A stretch of 10,063 bases of DNA, from NCBI GenBank assembly GCA_039931435.1, contig JBDTRY010000132.1:1-10063 (forward strand), given 5' to 3'. The notes below the pieces were generated by a model, which was given only the letters and a program-made list of their open reading frames with translations, had not been told where the DNA came from and did no database searches. Shown here piece after piece: positions 1-6,702 of this stretch. Each line of letters opens with the position of its first letter. Position 1 is the first letter of the stretch. A program made the position numbers and the translations under genes. The DNA is from JBDTRY01 sp039931435. Its GTDB lineage: Bacteria; Acidobacteriota; Thermoanaerobaculia; Gp7-AA8.

Positions 1-753
1 ATGTCGCTGAACGACTACTATCCGTTTGGGCAGGAGATCACCTCGATGCGCCAGCCGATCGTGGCGGGATACGACCGAGACGATCCGATGAAGTTCACCG
101 GGCACGAGCGGGACTTCATCGGGGGGACGTACACGGAGAACTCGGACAACCTGGACTATATGCACGCACGCGAGTACAGCGCTGGGTTGGGGCGGTTCAT
201 GAGTGTCGATCCGGGGCGCGATTCGAATCCAGCCATTCCGCAATCCTGGAATCTCTACACATACACCCGCGGCAATCCCGTTTCCATGGGGGACCCTCAC
301 CCCTTGCCCCTCTCCCGCGGGGAGAGGGGACTTGGTCTGAAGACGCACTTTCTCTTCATATTGAATTCTTCATTCGAAATAATTCGAAATTCGAAAATTC
401 ATCTCGTCCGGGGTCATGGAAGCGGACTCGGGATCTTTGCACCGTTCCTTCTCCCGGCGGGAGAAGGTGGCCCGAAGGGCCGGATGAGGGTCTTTGGTGG
501 ATTCCTCATTAATGCAAAAATTCCATGGGGGACCCTCACCCCTGCCCCTCTCCCGCGGGGAGAGGGGACTCTGTCTGAAGACGCACTTTCTCTTCATATT
601 GAATTCTTCATTCGAAATAATTCGGAATTCGAAAATTCATCTCGTCCGGGGTCATGGAAGCATACAGTCCGGGCAAGAGGCGGAATGACGAGGAGGATTC
701 AAACCTGGGTCAGGTCTCCGAAGCGGGTTTCACCGGGCTGCCGAAGACAATAA
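1..753 (+). CDS. RHS repeat-associated core protein, C-terminal fragment, disrupted by repeats
   Basis: This is the end of an RHS/YD-repeat protein, a large surface or secreted shell protein that normally carries a variable C-terminal tip. Residues 1-94 (counting the ATG at 1 as residue 1) hold the hallmark core: YYPFGQE near 6-12, KFTGHERD at 31-38, LDYMHARxYS at 51-60, LGRFMSVDP at 63-71 and PQSWNLYTYxRGNPV at 80-94. The ATG at 1 is probably an internal Met; the real gene should start well upstream of the window. Homology stops at residue 94, exactly where a palindromic repeat begins (282). The frame stays open by chance through the repeats, giving a DPHPLPLSRGERG-type translation of repeat DNA, and ends at a TAA at 751-753, 44 bp inside the 3' end of the opposite-strand gene. 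Residues 95-250 are therefore unlikely to be a real domain or toxin tip. I regard this as a broken or tip-less RHS gene. The RHS identity is firm; whether it is expressed is unknown. Confidence 0.65.
   Translation: MSLNDYYPFGQEITSMRQPIVAGYDRDDPMKFTGHERDFIGGTYTENSDNLDYMHAREYSAGLGRFMSVDPGRDSNPAIPQSWNLYTYTRGNPVSMGDPHPLPLSRGERGLGLKTHFLFILNSSFEIIRNSKIHLVRGHGSGLGIFAPFLLPAGEGGPKGRMRVFGGFLINAKIPWGTLTPAPLPRGEGTLSEDALSLHIEFFIRNNSEFENSSRPGSWKHTVRARGGMTRRIQTWVRSPKRVSPGCRRQ
282..423. repeat. Palindromic repeat unit, copy A (142 bp)
   Basis: This copy matches the unit at 521-661 with four differences: one extra T, and three substitutions, two of them clustered just after the first hairpin. It starts TTCCATG (282-288) and ends CATGGAA (415-421) plus GC, so the unit has 7-bp inverted termini. 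Inside is a perfect 10-bp stem, CCCCTCTCCC at 307-316 and GGGAGAGGGG at 320-329, with a 3-nt GCG loop. An AT-rich stretch of TTCGAA-like words follows (about 361-400). The GACCCTCACCCC... hairpin lead-in is a type often seen in intergenic REP-like repeats. No transposase is present. The left edge coincides with the loss of RHS homology. Confidence 0.8.
447..492. repeat. Inverted palindromic module between the two repeat copies
   Basis: A second hairpin, CCTTCTCCC (447-455) / GGGAGAAGG (459-467) with a 3-nt loop, is followed by a short palindrome GGCCC-GAA-GGGCC (469-481) and then TGAGGGTC (485-492). TGAGGGTC is the exact reverse complement of GACCCTCA in copy A (292-299) and copy B (531-538). 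The piece therefore looks like the opposite-facing end of the same repeat family, giving a nested inverted structure across 282-661. Only the secondary-structure potential and symmetry are visible; no function is implied. Confidence 0.6.
521..661. repeat. Palindromic repeat unit, copy B (141 bp)
   Basis: This is a direct repeat of 282-423, about 97% identical and offset by 238-239 bp. It has the same ends, TTCCATG at 521-527 and CATGGAA at 653-659. The perfect 10-bp stem is kept (545-554 / 558-567, GCG loop). The sequence flanking the two copies differs (CCCGT versus CAAAAA on the left; GGACTCG versus ATACAGT on the right), so the matching segment has sharp edges. I see no obvious target-site duplication. 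Confidence 0.8.
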
Positions 754-1105
754 CGATGAAGCCGGCTGCGAATGCTACGTACAGCGTCGTGATGACGAGA
801 AGCCAGACGGCGCGTTCACCGGATACGACATCCTTTCCCAGCGTGATGGCACCGACGACGAAGTGCATCATATTGCCCAGAGCCACCGGCCGGTTGTAGA
901 TCCCTCCGATGAGGCTGTCTTTCGCCGTCCAATTCGTGATCGCGAACGCCAGCAGAAGCGCGGCCAGAATCTGAATGAATACGGTATGGAGTCCCGCGGA
1001 CGGCAGTCCTGCTGCCCGGAGGACTTCCTGAGGAAGGAACGTTCCGGCCAAACCCATTACCCCCATGAACAGGGCACTGGATGCCATCAGGATATTCGTA
1101 TTCAT
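710..1105 (-). CDS. Small four-helix integral membrane protein, function unknown
   Basis: A 131-aa hydrophobic protein with four likely transmembrane helices at about residues 5-25, 40-58, 74-92 and 98-121, short loops and a short polar C-terminal tail. I cannot assign a named family. Its general build, with a Met/Asn-rich N-terminus and an N-R-P motif at 71-73 before helix 3, resembles small conserved inner-membrane 'hypothetical' proteins with no known activity. The ATG at 1103-1105 is preceded on the coding strand by a weak purine-rich GTGAGCAG, so the start is only moderately certain; Met7 is an alternative. The gene ends at 710, overlapping the read-through tail of the RHS frame tail-to-tail by 44 bp. 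It is divergent from the E1 fusion gene across about 290 bp. It appears to be monocistronic. Confidence 0.7.
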   Translation of the reverse strand: MNTNILMASSALFMGVMGLAGTFLPQEVLRAAGLPSAGLHTVFIQILAALLLAFAITNWTAKDSLIGGIYNRPVALGNMMHFVVGAITLGKDVVSGERAVWLLVITTLYVAFAAGFIVIVFGSPVKPASET

Positions 1106-1215
1106 CGTCTGCTCACTGACAACGCATTGTTCATGAATTCCTCGAGGGAAGGAAGTAGAAAAGATCCTTCGGGTCGCACGCTTGAAATGACACGGTCTCG
1201 TTGGAGTGGCCGGTA

Positions 1216-1249
1216 CGATTCGATGGCCGATGGTGCAGGCATCGAATCG
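1216..1249. promoter_or_regulatory. 10-bp inverted repeat in divergent intergenic region (possible operator)
   Basis: CGATTCGATG (1216-1225) and its exact reverse complement CATCGAATCG (1240-1249) are separated by 14 nt. The right arm, extended to 1251, reads ATCGAATCGAT, itself an 11-bp palindrome, and the left arm is a near-match of it in inverted orientation. Two near-palindromic sites 24 bp apart, centre to centre, between divergent genes would suit a dimeric regulator. A simple hairpin is the alternative. The rest of 1106-1399 shows no gene that I can support. Confidence 0.3.
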
Positions 1250-1338
1250 ATCATGCTGTTCGCGGATCAGACCTCATTCTGTCAGATTCATGCGTCGGGC
1301 GAGGAATGAACGGGTGAGCCTGGCCATCTCTGCGGATC

Positions 1339-1347
1339 TGGTACGAT
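1339..1347 (+). promoter_or_regulatory. Possible extended -10 element for the E1 fusion operon
   Basis: TGG-TACGAT fits an extended -10 (TGn plus a 4/6 match to TATAAT). No good -35 is visible at the normal distance. A start of transcription near 1354 would give a leader of about 46 nt before the GTG at 1400 and would exclude the ATG at 1346. The prediction is weak on its own, but it agrees with the ribosome-site evidence. Confidence 0.25.
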
Positions 1348-1387
1348 GACTGCGGCCCGGGGATTGCTTCTCGGAGTATCTCTTGCC

Positions 1388-1402
1388 GGAGAATCGGGTG
1401 TG
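1388..1402 (+). promoter_or_regulatory. Shine-Dalgarno GGAG deciding a GTG start
   Basis: GGAG at 1388-1391 sits 8 nt before GTG at 1400-1402, which is ideal spacing. The in-frame ATG at 1346 has no comparable site. The 18 residues between the two starts are unlike any part of an E1 domain. The GTG is therefore preferred as the translation start. Confidence 0.6.
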
Positions 1403-3820
1403 AGCACCGTCAATCAATCAGAAGAGCCGGCGACGGCCGAGTTCACGAAAGAGGCCATCCTTCGTGACTATCGCATTGCCTATCAGAGCCGCCAGGTCAG
1501 CCTCGTAGGGCGGCGTGAGGTCCTCACAGGAAAAGCCAAGTTCGGCATCTTCGGCGACGGCAAGGAACTGGCCCAGGTGGCCATGGCCCGGGCTTTCCGC
1601 AATGGTGACCTGCGCTCCGGCTACTACCGCGACCAGACCTTCATGTTCGCCACCGGGCTGCTGACCATCGAACAGTTTTTCGCGCAACTCTACGCCCATA
1701 ACGACGCCACACTCGAACCCTGCTCGGCGGGGCGCTCGATGACCGCGCACTTCGCCACGCGGTTCGTCAAACCCGACGGAAGCTGGCTGCCGCTGGTGGA
1801 GATGATGAACTCTTCCGCGGACCTTTCTCCCACGGGCTCGCAGATGCCGCGCCTGGTGGGTCTGGCCTACGCCTCGAAGCTCTTTCGTCAGATCGACACA
1901 CTACGCTCCTTCACGCAGTTTTCGAACGACGGAAACGAAATCGCTTTCGGAACCATCGGCAATGCCAGTTGTGCTGAGGGTCTGTTCTGGGAATCGGTGA
2001 ACGCTGCCGGAGTGCTGCAGGTGCCCATGCTGCTCTCAATCTGGGATGACGGCTACGGAATCTCGGTTCCAAACGACCTGCAGGTAACCAAGGGCGACAT
2101 CTCGGCTCTGTTGAGCGGCTTCCAGCGTGCCCGAGGAACGAGAGAGGGTTACGACATCTATCGGGTGCCCGGATGGGACTATCCGGCGCTCTGCCAGACC
2201 TATGCGAACGCCGCGGCCATCGTCCGTGCCGAGCATGTTCCTGCCATCGTCCACGTCGCCGATATGACGCAGCCTCAGGGCCATTCCACGTCGGGGAGTC
2301 ATGAACGGTACAAACCAGCGGAACGGTTGCAGTGGGAGGATGAGTTCGACCCCATCCGAAAAATGCGTGACTGGATGCTTGGCGAGCGCATTGTCAGCAC
2401 CGAGGAATTGGATCGCTTTGAAAGCGAAGACCGCAATCACGTTCGCGATCTGAAGAGGAAGGCATGGGACGCCTATCGCCACGACATCGATACCGACAGG
2501 GATGAGTTCGTGCGCATCGCTGGCCTCGTGGCCGCGCAGTCTCCTTTGAAGGACGAAATTGAACGGATCGTCGGAGAAGCGCAACGTTCACAGAGCGTGT
2601 TTCGACGTGATCTGATGCGCTCGGCGGTCTCCATTCTGACCATGGCGCGCCACGACGGGAGTGATGCCGTTCAGACACTGGCCGACTGGCGCAACGAGCA
2701 GGAACGTCTTAACAGCGACAACCTGGGGTCTCATCTGCTCAGCGAGACGGCGAATGCAGCCTTGAAGGTGCCGGCGGTTGCTCCTGTATACGGCGACGAC
2801 TCGCCGTTGATCAATGGGTTCGAAATTCTCAATGCCTGCTTCGACCAGGCCCTGGCGCGAATCCCCAACCTCGTGGCCATGGGAGAAGACGTTGGGAAGC
2901 TGGGAGACGTCAACCAGGGCTTCGCCGGCCTGCAGGAAAAGTACGGGCTTCTTCGTGTCGCCGACACAGGCATCCGTGAGGCAACGATCATCGGACAGGC
3001 GATCGGCATGGCCTTGCGGGGCCTCAGACCGATCGCCGAGATCCAGTATCTGGACTACCTGCTGTATGCGTTGCAGATCATTTCCGACGACCTCGCTACT
3101 CTGCGCTGGCGGACTGCCGGCGCGCAAATGGCTCCGGTCATTATCCGCACTCGCGGTCATCGGCTGGAAGGGATCTGGCACTCCGGATCACCGATGGCGG
3201 GAATCATCAACCTGGTGCGGGGCATCCATGTCTGCGTGCCGCGGAACATGACCCAGGCCGCTGGCTTCTACAACACCATGCTGCAATCAGATGACCCGGC
3301 CATCATCGTCGAAGTATTGAACGCCTACCGGAGCAAAGAGAGTCTTCCAGAAAACATCGGAGAGATGACCGTTGCCCTCGGTGTACCGGAGGTCTTGCGC
3401 GAGGGAGGCGACGTCACCGTCGTGACCTATGGCGCCCTCTGCCGCATTGCCCTCGAGGCAGCAGAGCTGTTGAGCAACGTTGGAATTCACACGGAGATCA
3501 TCGACGTGCAGACGCTCCTGCCCTTCGACCTGCATCAGATCATTGCCGGATCGATCCGAAAAACCAGCCGGGTGGTGTTCATCGACGAAGACGTGCCCGG
3601 GGGGACTACGGCCTACATGATGCAGCAGGTGCTCGAAGGACAGCGAGCGTACGAGTGGCTCGACTCCGAGCCGCGCACGCTTTCCGCGAAGGCGCACCGC
3701 CCATCGTACGGATCCGATGGCGACTACTGGTCGAAACCGAATCGGGAAAGCATCTTCGAGGCCGTCTACGAGTTGATGCACGAGGCCGATCCCGCCCGGT
3801 TTCCGCTGTTCTACCGATAG
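1400..3820 (+). CDS. Fused alpha/beta E1 component of a branched-chain-type 2-oxoacid dehydrogenase
   Basis: This is a thiamine-pyrophosphate enzyme that decarboxylates a 2-oxoacid (probably branched-chain) and passes the acyl group to an E2 lipoyl protein. From the GTG the protein has 806 aa; the numbering here counts from the in-frame ATG at 1346 (subtract 18). E1-alpha covers about 35-380: a G-Y-Y-R-D motif at 92-96, the TPP/Mg region GNASCAEG at 205-212 paired with WDDGYGIS at 233-240, and the E1-alpha active-site loop QGHSTSGSHERYK at 311-323. A charged linker (about 385-480) leads to E1-beta (485-815), with GEDVG at 513-517, the transketolase-type pyrimidine-binding part, HSGSP at 612-616 and a C-terminal transketolase domain (TYGALCRIALEAAE, 694-707; DEDVPGG, 747-753). 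The enzyme is usually two polypeptides; single-chain fusions are known in Bacteroidota and related phyla. No E2 or E3 gene is nearby. The substrate cannot be settled from sequence. The next gene starts 6 bp later. Confidence 0.88.
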   Translation: MSTVNQSEEPATAEFTKEAILRDYRIAYQSRQVSLVGRREVLTGKAKFGIFGDGKELAQVAMARAFRNGDLRSGYYRDQTFMFATGLLTIEQFFAQLYAHNDATLEPCSAGRSMTAHFATRFVKPDGSWLPLVEMMNSSADLSPTGSQMPRLVGLAYASKLFRQIDTLRSFTQFSNDGNEIAFGTIGNASCAEGLFWESVNAAGVLQVPMLLSIWDDGYGISVPNDLQVTKGDISALLSGFQRARGTREGYDIYRVPGWDYPALCQTYANAAAIVRAEHVPAIVHVADMTQPQGHSTSGSHERYKPAERLQWEDEFDPIRKMRDWMLGERIVSTEELDRFESEDRNHVRDLKRKAWDAYRHDIDTDRDEFVRIAGLVAAQSPLKDEIERIVGEAQRSQSVFRRDLMRSAVSILTMARHDGSDAVQTLADWRNEQERLNSDNLGSHLLSETANAALKVPAVAPVYGDDSPLINGFEILNACFDQALARIPNLVAMGEDVGKLGDVNQGFAGLQEKYGLLRVADTGIREATIIGQAIGMALRGLRPIAEIQYLDYLLYALQIISDDLATLRWRTAGAQMAPVIIRTRGHRLEGIWHSGSPMAGIINLVRGIHVCVPRNMTQAAGFYNTMLQSDDPAIIVEVLNAYRSKESLPENIGEMTVALGVPEVLREGGDVTVVTYGALCRIALEAAELLSNVGIHTEIIDVQTLLPFDLHQIIAGSIRKTSRVVFIDEDVPGGTTAYMMQQVLEGQRAYEWLDSEPRTLSAKAHRPSYGSDGDYWSKPNRESIFEAVYELMHEADPARFPLFYR

Positions 3821-3826
3821 CGCCTG

Positions 3827-5788
3827 ATGATGGGCGCAGTCAGCGGCGTCGCGCTCCTCGTAGTGCTGGGAGCGCCCGGCGTGGCTGCACTGCGGCGGCT
3901 TACGTACCGTCAGAGCCCTGCCGCCACCGAACAATTCACCCTGACTGCTCTGGAGCAGTTCACCTACGGCATGCCTCTGGGCGTGGTGGTCTTTACGCTC
4001 ATTCTGCTGGCCGCGGCCTCGACCTTCGGCTTGTCAACCGCTCTCGTGGTGTTCGTCGCCGTGATCGCCGCTGTTACCGCCGGCCTTCTCTGGCCAGATC
4101 GTTTCCCAGGCAGCAATGCACGCCAGACGCCGGACAAGAACAAGACGAAGAAGAAGTCTCCGCGCGATCCACGTTCGTCGAACGGAGCGATGCAGTGGAC
4201 AGGGTCACGGATATTCGCCGGCGTGATCTTTTCCGCGTTTGTAATCCGCTGGGCAATCTTCTGGCGGGGAGCGCTCGACTACGAAACGGACGGCCTGTGG
4301 TCGAGCGACATTGGAACCTGGGCAGACTGGTCACTGCATATCGGCGACGTCTCGTCGTTCGTCTTCGGAAACAACTTTCCCCCACACGATCCTCACTACA
4401 CGGGCGTGCCCTACGCGTACCACTACCTGGTCTCGGTCACCGCCGCGGCCATGGTCAAAGCGGGTATGACCGTGACCGGGGCCATGACGCTGCAGAGTTT
4501 TCTCTTTTCGGTTCTCATCGCCGCCTCGATCTACTGCTTTGCCCGACGCATGACCGGCGATCGAAGCGCCTCGGCGCTGACGATCCTGTTCGTCCTCCTC
4601 GGTGGTGGTTGGGGATGGACACTCACTCTGTCCGCCATGGACAGATCACATCCTCTTGCCTCGTTTCTCGAGCATCTCTGGAATCTACAGTTGCAGGAGA
4701 AGGCAAATTTTCGGTGGCTCAATGCCTACTTTGCCCTGATCGAGCCGCAGCGGGCCTTTCTTTATGGAATCCCGCTGGCCTTGCTCATCGCCACGCTTTT
4801 GTTTGCCGCGGTGCGCACGAAGGAGTTGAAGTTTTACCTGGCAGCGGGCGTGATCGCCGGTCTGCTGCCGTTCGCCAATCTCAGCGCCCTGCTGGCGTTG
4901 GCCCTGGTCACTCCGTTTCTCTTCTTCTTCTTTCCGGCCTGGCGATGGATGTTCTTCTTCGGAACGTGGGTGGCAATCGCCGTTCCGCAACTCTATCTGC
5001 AGCAGGGCGGGGGTGTGGGCGCCGCTTCTGCGATGCGCATCCAGGCCGGTTGGATTGCCGCTCCAGATAACTGGCTCTGGTTCTGGGGCAAGAATCTCGG
5101 ACTGTTCCTTCCCGTGCTGATCGTGGCGATCAGCTGGAGAAGCCTGTTTGACAGCGACCGGCGCCGGTTTCTGGGGGCATTCATGCCCGCGTTTGTGATT
5201 GCCAATCTGGTGGTGTTCCAGCCGTGGGACTGGGATAACACAAAGGTCTTCGTCTTCTGGTTCATCGCTGCGAGCATCTTCGTCAGTGTGGCGGTCATGA
5301 CCTGCTGGCGCCGTTACTCCACGATCGCTGTGAGGCTGGGCATCGTCCTCGGCGTACTCTCGTTCGTCCTTTCCGGACTTCTCATCAATCTCAATCAGCT
5401 ATTGCATCACGAGCGGTTTCTTCTCTTGTCGAGGGATGAGCTGGAACTGGCCGAACAGGTTCGCATGAGGACCGCTCCTGATGCCGTTTTTGCCGTCGGG
5501 CTTCAGAACAATCACCCCGTCCCGGTCCTCGGCGGCCGCACGGTGGTGATGAGTTACCCCGGGTGGCTCTGGAGCCATGGATACGACTATGCGGAACGTG
5601 AGCGGGATCTTCGCGAGTTGTACGCACTCTCGCCTCGTTCAGCCGAGATCGTCCGAAAATATGGAATCGTGTATCTGGTAGTCGGACCCTGGGAACGAAA
5701 CGAGTTTCACGTTAACGTCGAAGGATTCCGGGAACGATACCCGGTGGCAATCGCCACGGACGACTACGACGTCTATCGCGTGCGGTGA
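3827..5788 (+). CDS. Polytopic membrane protein, GT-C glycosyltransferase-like
   Basis: A 653-aa protein with about 12-14 hydrophobic helices (roughly 4-20, 48-89, 128-148, 221-268, 309-390, 416-464, 474-520) and a soluble C-terminal domain at about 535-653. A Lys-rich stretch (104-110) should be cytoplasmic. That would place the acidic, aromatic loop 149-200 outside; it contains D-Y-E-T-D at 151-155, D161, NFPPHDPHYTG at 183-193 and YAYHY at 196-200. An acidic first large periplasmic loop followed by many helices is typical of GT-C enzymes, which use lipid-phosphate sugars. Further distinctive motifs are EPQRAF (306-311) and QPWDWDNTK (465-473). The C-terminal part (KYGIVYLVVGPWE, 611-623) resembles the soluble ends of such proteins. 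No specific family or sugar can be named. Start: two adjacent ATGs (3827, 3830), 6 bp after the E1 stop, implying translational coupling. A non-enzymatic membrane role remains possible. Confidence 0.75.
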   Translation: MMGAVSGVALLVVLGAPGVAALRRLTYRQSPAATEQFTLTALEQFTYGMPLGVVVFTLILLAAASTFGLSTALVVFVAVIAAVTAGLLWPDRFPGSNARQTPDKNKTKKKSPRDPRSSNGAMQWTGSRIFAGVIFSAFVIRWAIFWRGALDYETDGLWSSDIGTWADWSLHIGDVSSFVFGNNFPPHDPHYTGVPYAYHYLVSVTAAAMVKAGMTVTGAMTLQSFLFSVLIAASIYCFARRMTGDRSASALTILFVLLGGGWGWTLTLSAMDRSHPLASFLEHLWNLQLQEKANFRWLNAYFALIEPQRAFLYGIPLALLIATLLFAAVRTKELKFYLAAGVIAGLLPFANLSALLALALVTPFLFFFFPAWRWMFFFGTWVAIAVPQLYLQQGGGVGAASAMRIQAGWIAAPDNWLWFWGKNLGLFLPVLIVAISWRSLFDSDRRRFLGAFMPAFVIANLVVFQPWDWDNTKVFVFWFIAASIFVSVAVMTCWRRYSTIAVRLGIVLGVLSFVLSGLLINLNQLLHHERFLLLSRDELELAEQVRMRTAPDAVFAVGLQNNHPVPVLGGRTVVMSYPGWLWSHGYDYAERERDLRELYALSPRSAEIVRKYGIVYLVVGPWERNEFHVNVEGFRERYPVAIATDDYDVYRVR

Positions 5789-5893
5789 GAGATTGGTGTT
5801 GATCCTCAGAACTCTGTGTGGGGAAGCATAAGGTTGGGCCGTGGCTGAAGTTCATCATGCATTGCCGGTATCATGACGAATAGGACGACTTTC

Positions 5894-6517
5894 ATGAGCG
5901 AAACCGAGACGATCAAATCGCGGCCTCTTGACAGGTCAGCCCTGGCCGGCGATCCGTTCAAACAGTTCGCGGTCTGGTTCGCGGAAGCGCAATCCGTCCA
6001 GCCCATTCTTCCAGAGGCCATGAGCCTGGCCACCGCGGACAGAAACGGCTGTCCTTCATCCCGGATGGTTCTGCTCAAGGGAGTGGACGAGCGAGGCTTT
6101 CTCTTCTTCACCAATTACGAGAGCCGGAAGGCCGCAAACCTTGATGACAATCCCTACGCGTCGCTACTTTTCTGGTGGCCGCTGCTGGAACGGCAGGTGC
6201 GCATTGAAGGGGCGGTCGAAAGGGTAACCGCTGAGGAATCCGACGACTACTTCGCTACACGAGCCCGGGGAAGCCAGCTGGGAGCGTGGGCTTCGCATCA
6301 GAGCAGCACGATCGATGACGAAGAGCTCAGCATCAATCTCGACGCTGTAGAGGCGAAATATCGAGGTCAGGAAGTGCCCCGTCCACAGCTTTGGGGTGGA
6401 TACCGCCTCATCCCGGAATTGTTCGAGTTCTGGCAGGGCCGTCCCAGCCGGTTGCACGACCGATTTCGCTTCCAGAGAACTGCAGACGGCTGGAACGTCG
6501 ATCGGCTCGCTCCGTAG
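5894..6517 (+). CDS. pdxH: Pyridoxamine 5'-phosphate oxidase
   Basis: This FMN-dependent enzyme oxidises pyridoxamine or pyridoxine 5'-phosphate to pyridoxal 5'-phosphate, the last step of vitamin B6 synthesis and salvage; it is a cytoplasmic homodimer. The 207-aa length fits the family. FMN-binding segments are SSRMVLLKG (55-63), FFTNYESRKA (71-80) and RQVRIEG (100-106). The C-terminal family signature FEFWQGRPSRLHDR is complete at 177-190, and the protein ends in the typical R-L-A-P. I chose the ATG at 5894 because AGGA at 5882-5885 lies 8 nt upstream; the in-frame ATG at 5873 lacks a good ribosome site. The gene is 105 bp after the GT-C-like gene and may have its own promoter: a TATCAT at 5869-5874 could serve as -10, without a clear -35. 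It faces the minus-strand OmpA gene. Nothing about the protein is unusual. Confidence 0.95.
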   Translation: MSETETIKSRPLDRSALAGDPFKQFAVWFAEAQSVQPILPEAMSLATADRNGCPSSRMVLLKGVDERGFLFFTNYESRKAANLDDNPYASLLFWWPLLERQVRIEGAVERVTAEESDDYFATRARGSQLGAWASHQSSTIDDEELSINLDAVEAKYRGQEVPRPQLWGGYRLIPELFEFWQGRPSRLHDRFRFQRTADGWNVDRLAP

Positions 6518-6652
6518 CCGAATTTCCCGAGCGGGGAAAGGACGCGGGCATCCATGTCGCGGGAATGACAATCGCTTCACGTCGTCCATCGCTTTGCGTG
6601 TTCGGGATGACATGTTTGTTGACTCGCGCAGACAAAATGTCAAAGAAAGCAG
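6518..6652. other. Convergent intergenic region, possible degenerate repeat
   Basis: No gene is supported here. TTTCCC (6524-6529) and GGGAAA (6535-6540) can pair as a small hairpin just after pdxH but without a T-run. GCGGGAATGAC (6559-6569) and the similar TCGGGATGACATG (6602-6614) recall the GGGAATGAC words of common intergenic palindromic repeats. The two are too diverged to define a unit. Confidence 0.25.
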
Positions 6653-6681
6653 AAAAAAGGCGGCCTCGGGAGGCCGCCTTT
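6653..6681 (-). terminator. Rho-independent terminator of the OmpA lipoprotein gene
   Basis: A perfect 11-bp stem, AAAGGCGGCCT (6656-6666) / AGGCCGCCTTT (6671-6681) with a 4-nt loop, is followed on the minus strand by a run of six T (6658-6653) whose first three also close the stem. It lies 21 bp past the OmpA stop codon. On the plus strand only TTT follows, so it may stop pdxH transcripts less efficiently. Confidence 0.9.
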
Positions 6682-6702
6682 CCTACTAGCAGGGGTGAGA
6701 AT

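Noticed and set aside
282..661. CRISPR array
   Set aside because: There are only two direct copies, 142/141 bp long with one 97-bp spacing, and no cas genes. The units are MITE/REP-like, not CRISPR-sized.
370..688. Small open frames within the repeat cluster on both strands (PLPLSRGERG-type peptides)
   Set aside because: They are translations of the palindromic repeat itself and recur because the repeat recurs; there are no ribosome sites or protein features.
863..1309. A 148-codon plus-strand open frame opposite the small membrane protein
   Set aside because: It is antisense to a gene with four clear membrane helices. Its peptide is charged and low in structure, and it continues into the intergenic region without a domain.
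1346..1399. Extra N-terminal signal peptide on the E1 fusion from the upstream ATG
   Set aside because: The segment is weakly hydrophobic, but E1 enzymes are cytoplasmic, and a better Shine-Dalgarno supports the downstream GTG.
2036..3181. Long minus-strand open frames inside the E1 fusion gene
   Set aside because: They are antisense shadows of conserved E1 coding sequence, with no start signals or recognisable domains.
3655..5070. A 471-codon open frame on the plus strand overlapping the E1 and GT-C-like genes
   Set aside because: Its translation is Arg/Ser-rich with no recognisable motif, and it overlaps two genes with clear protein features in other frames. Long shadow frames are expected in GC-rich DNA.
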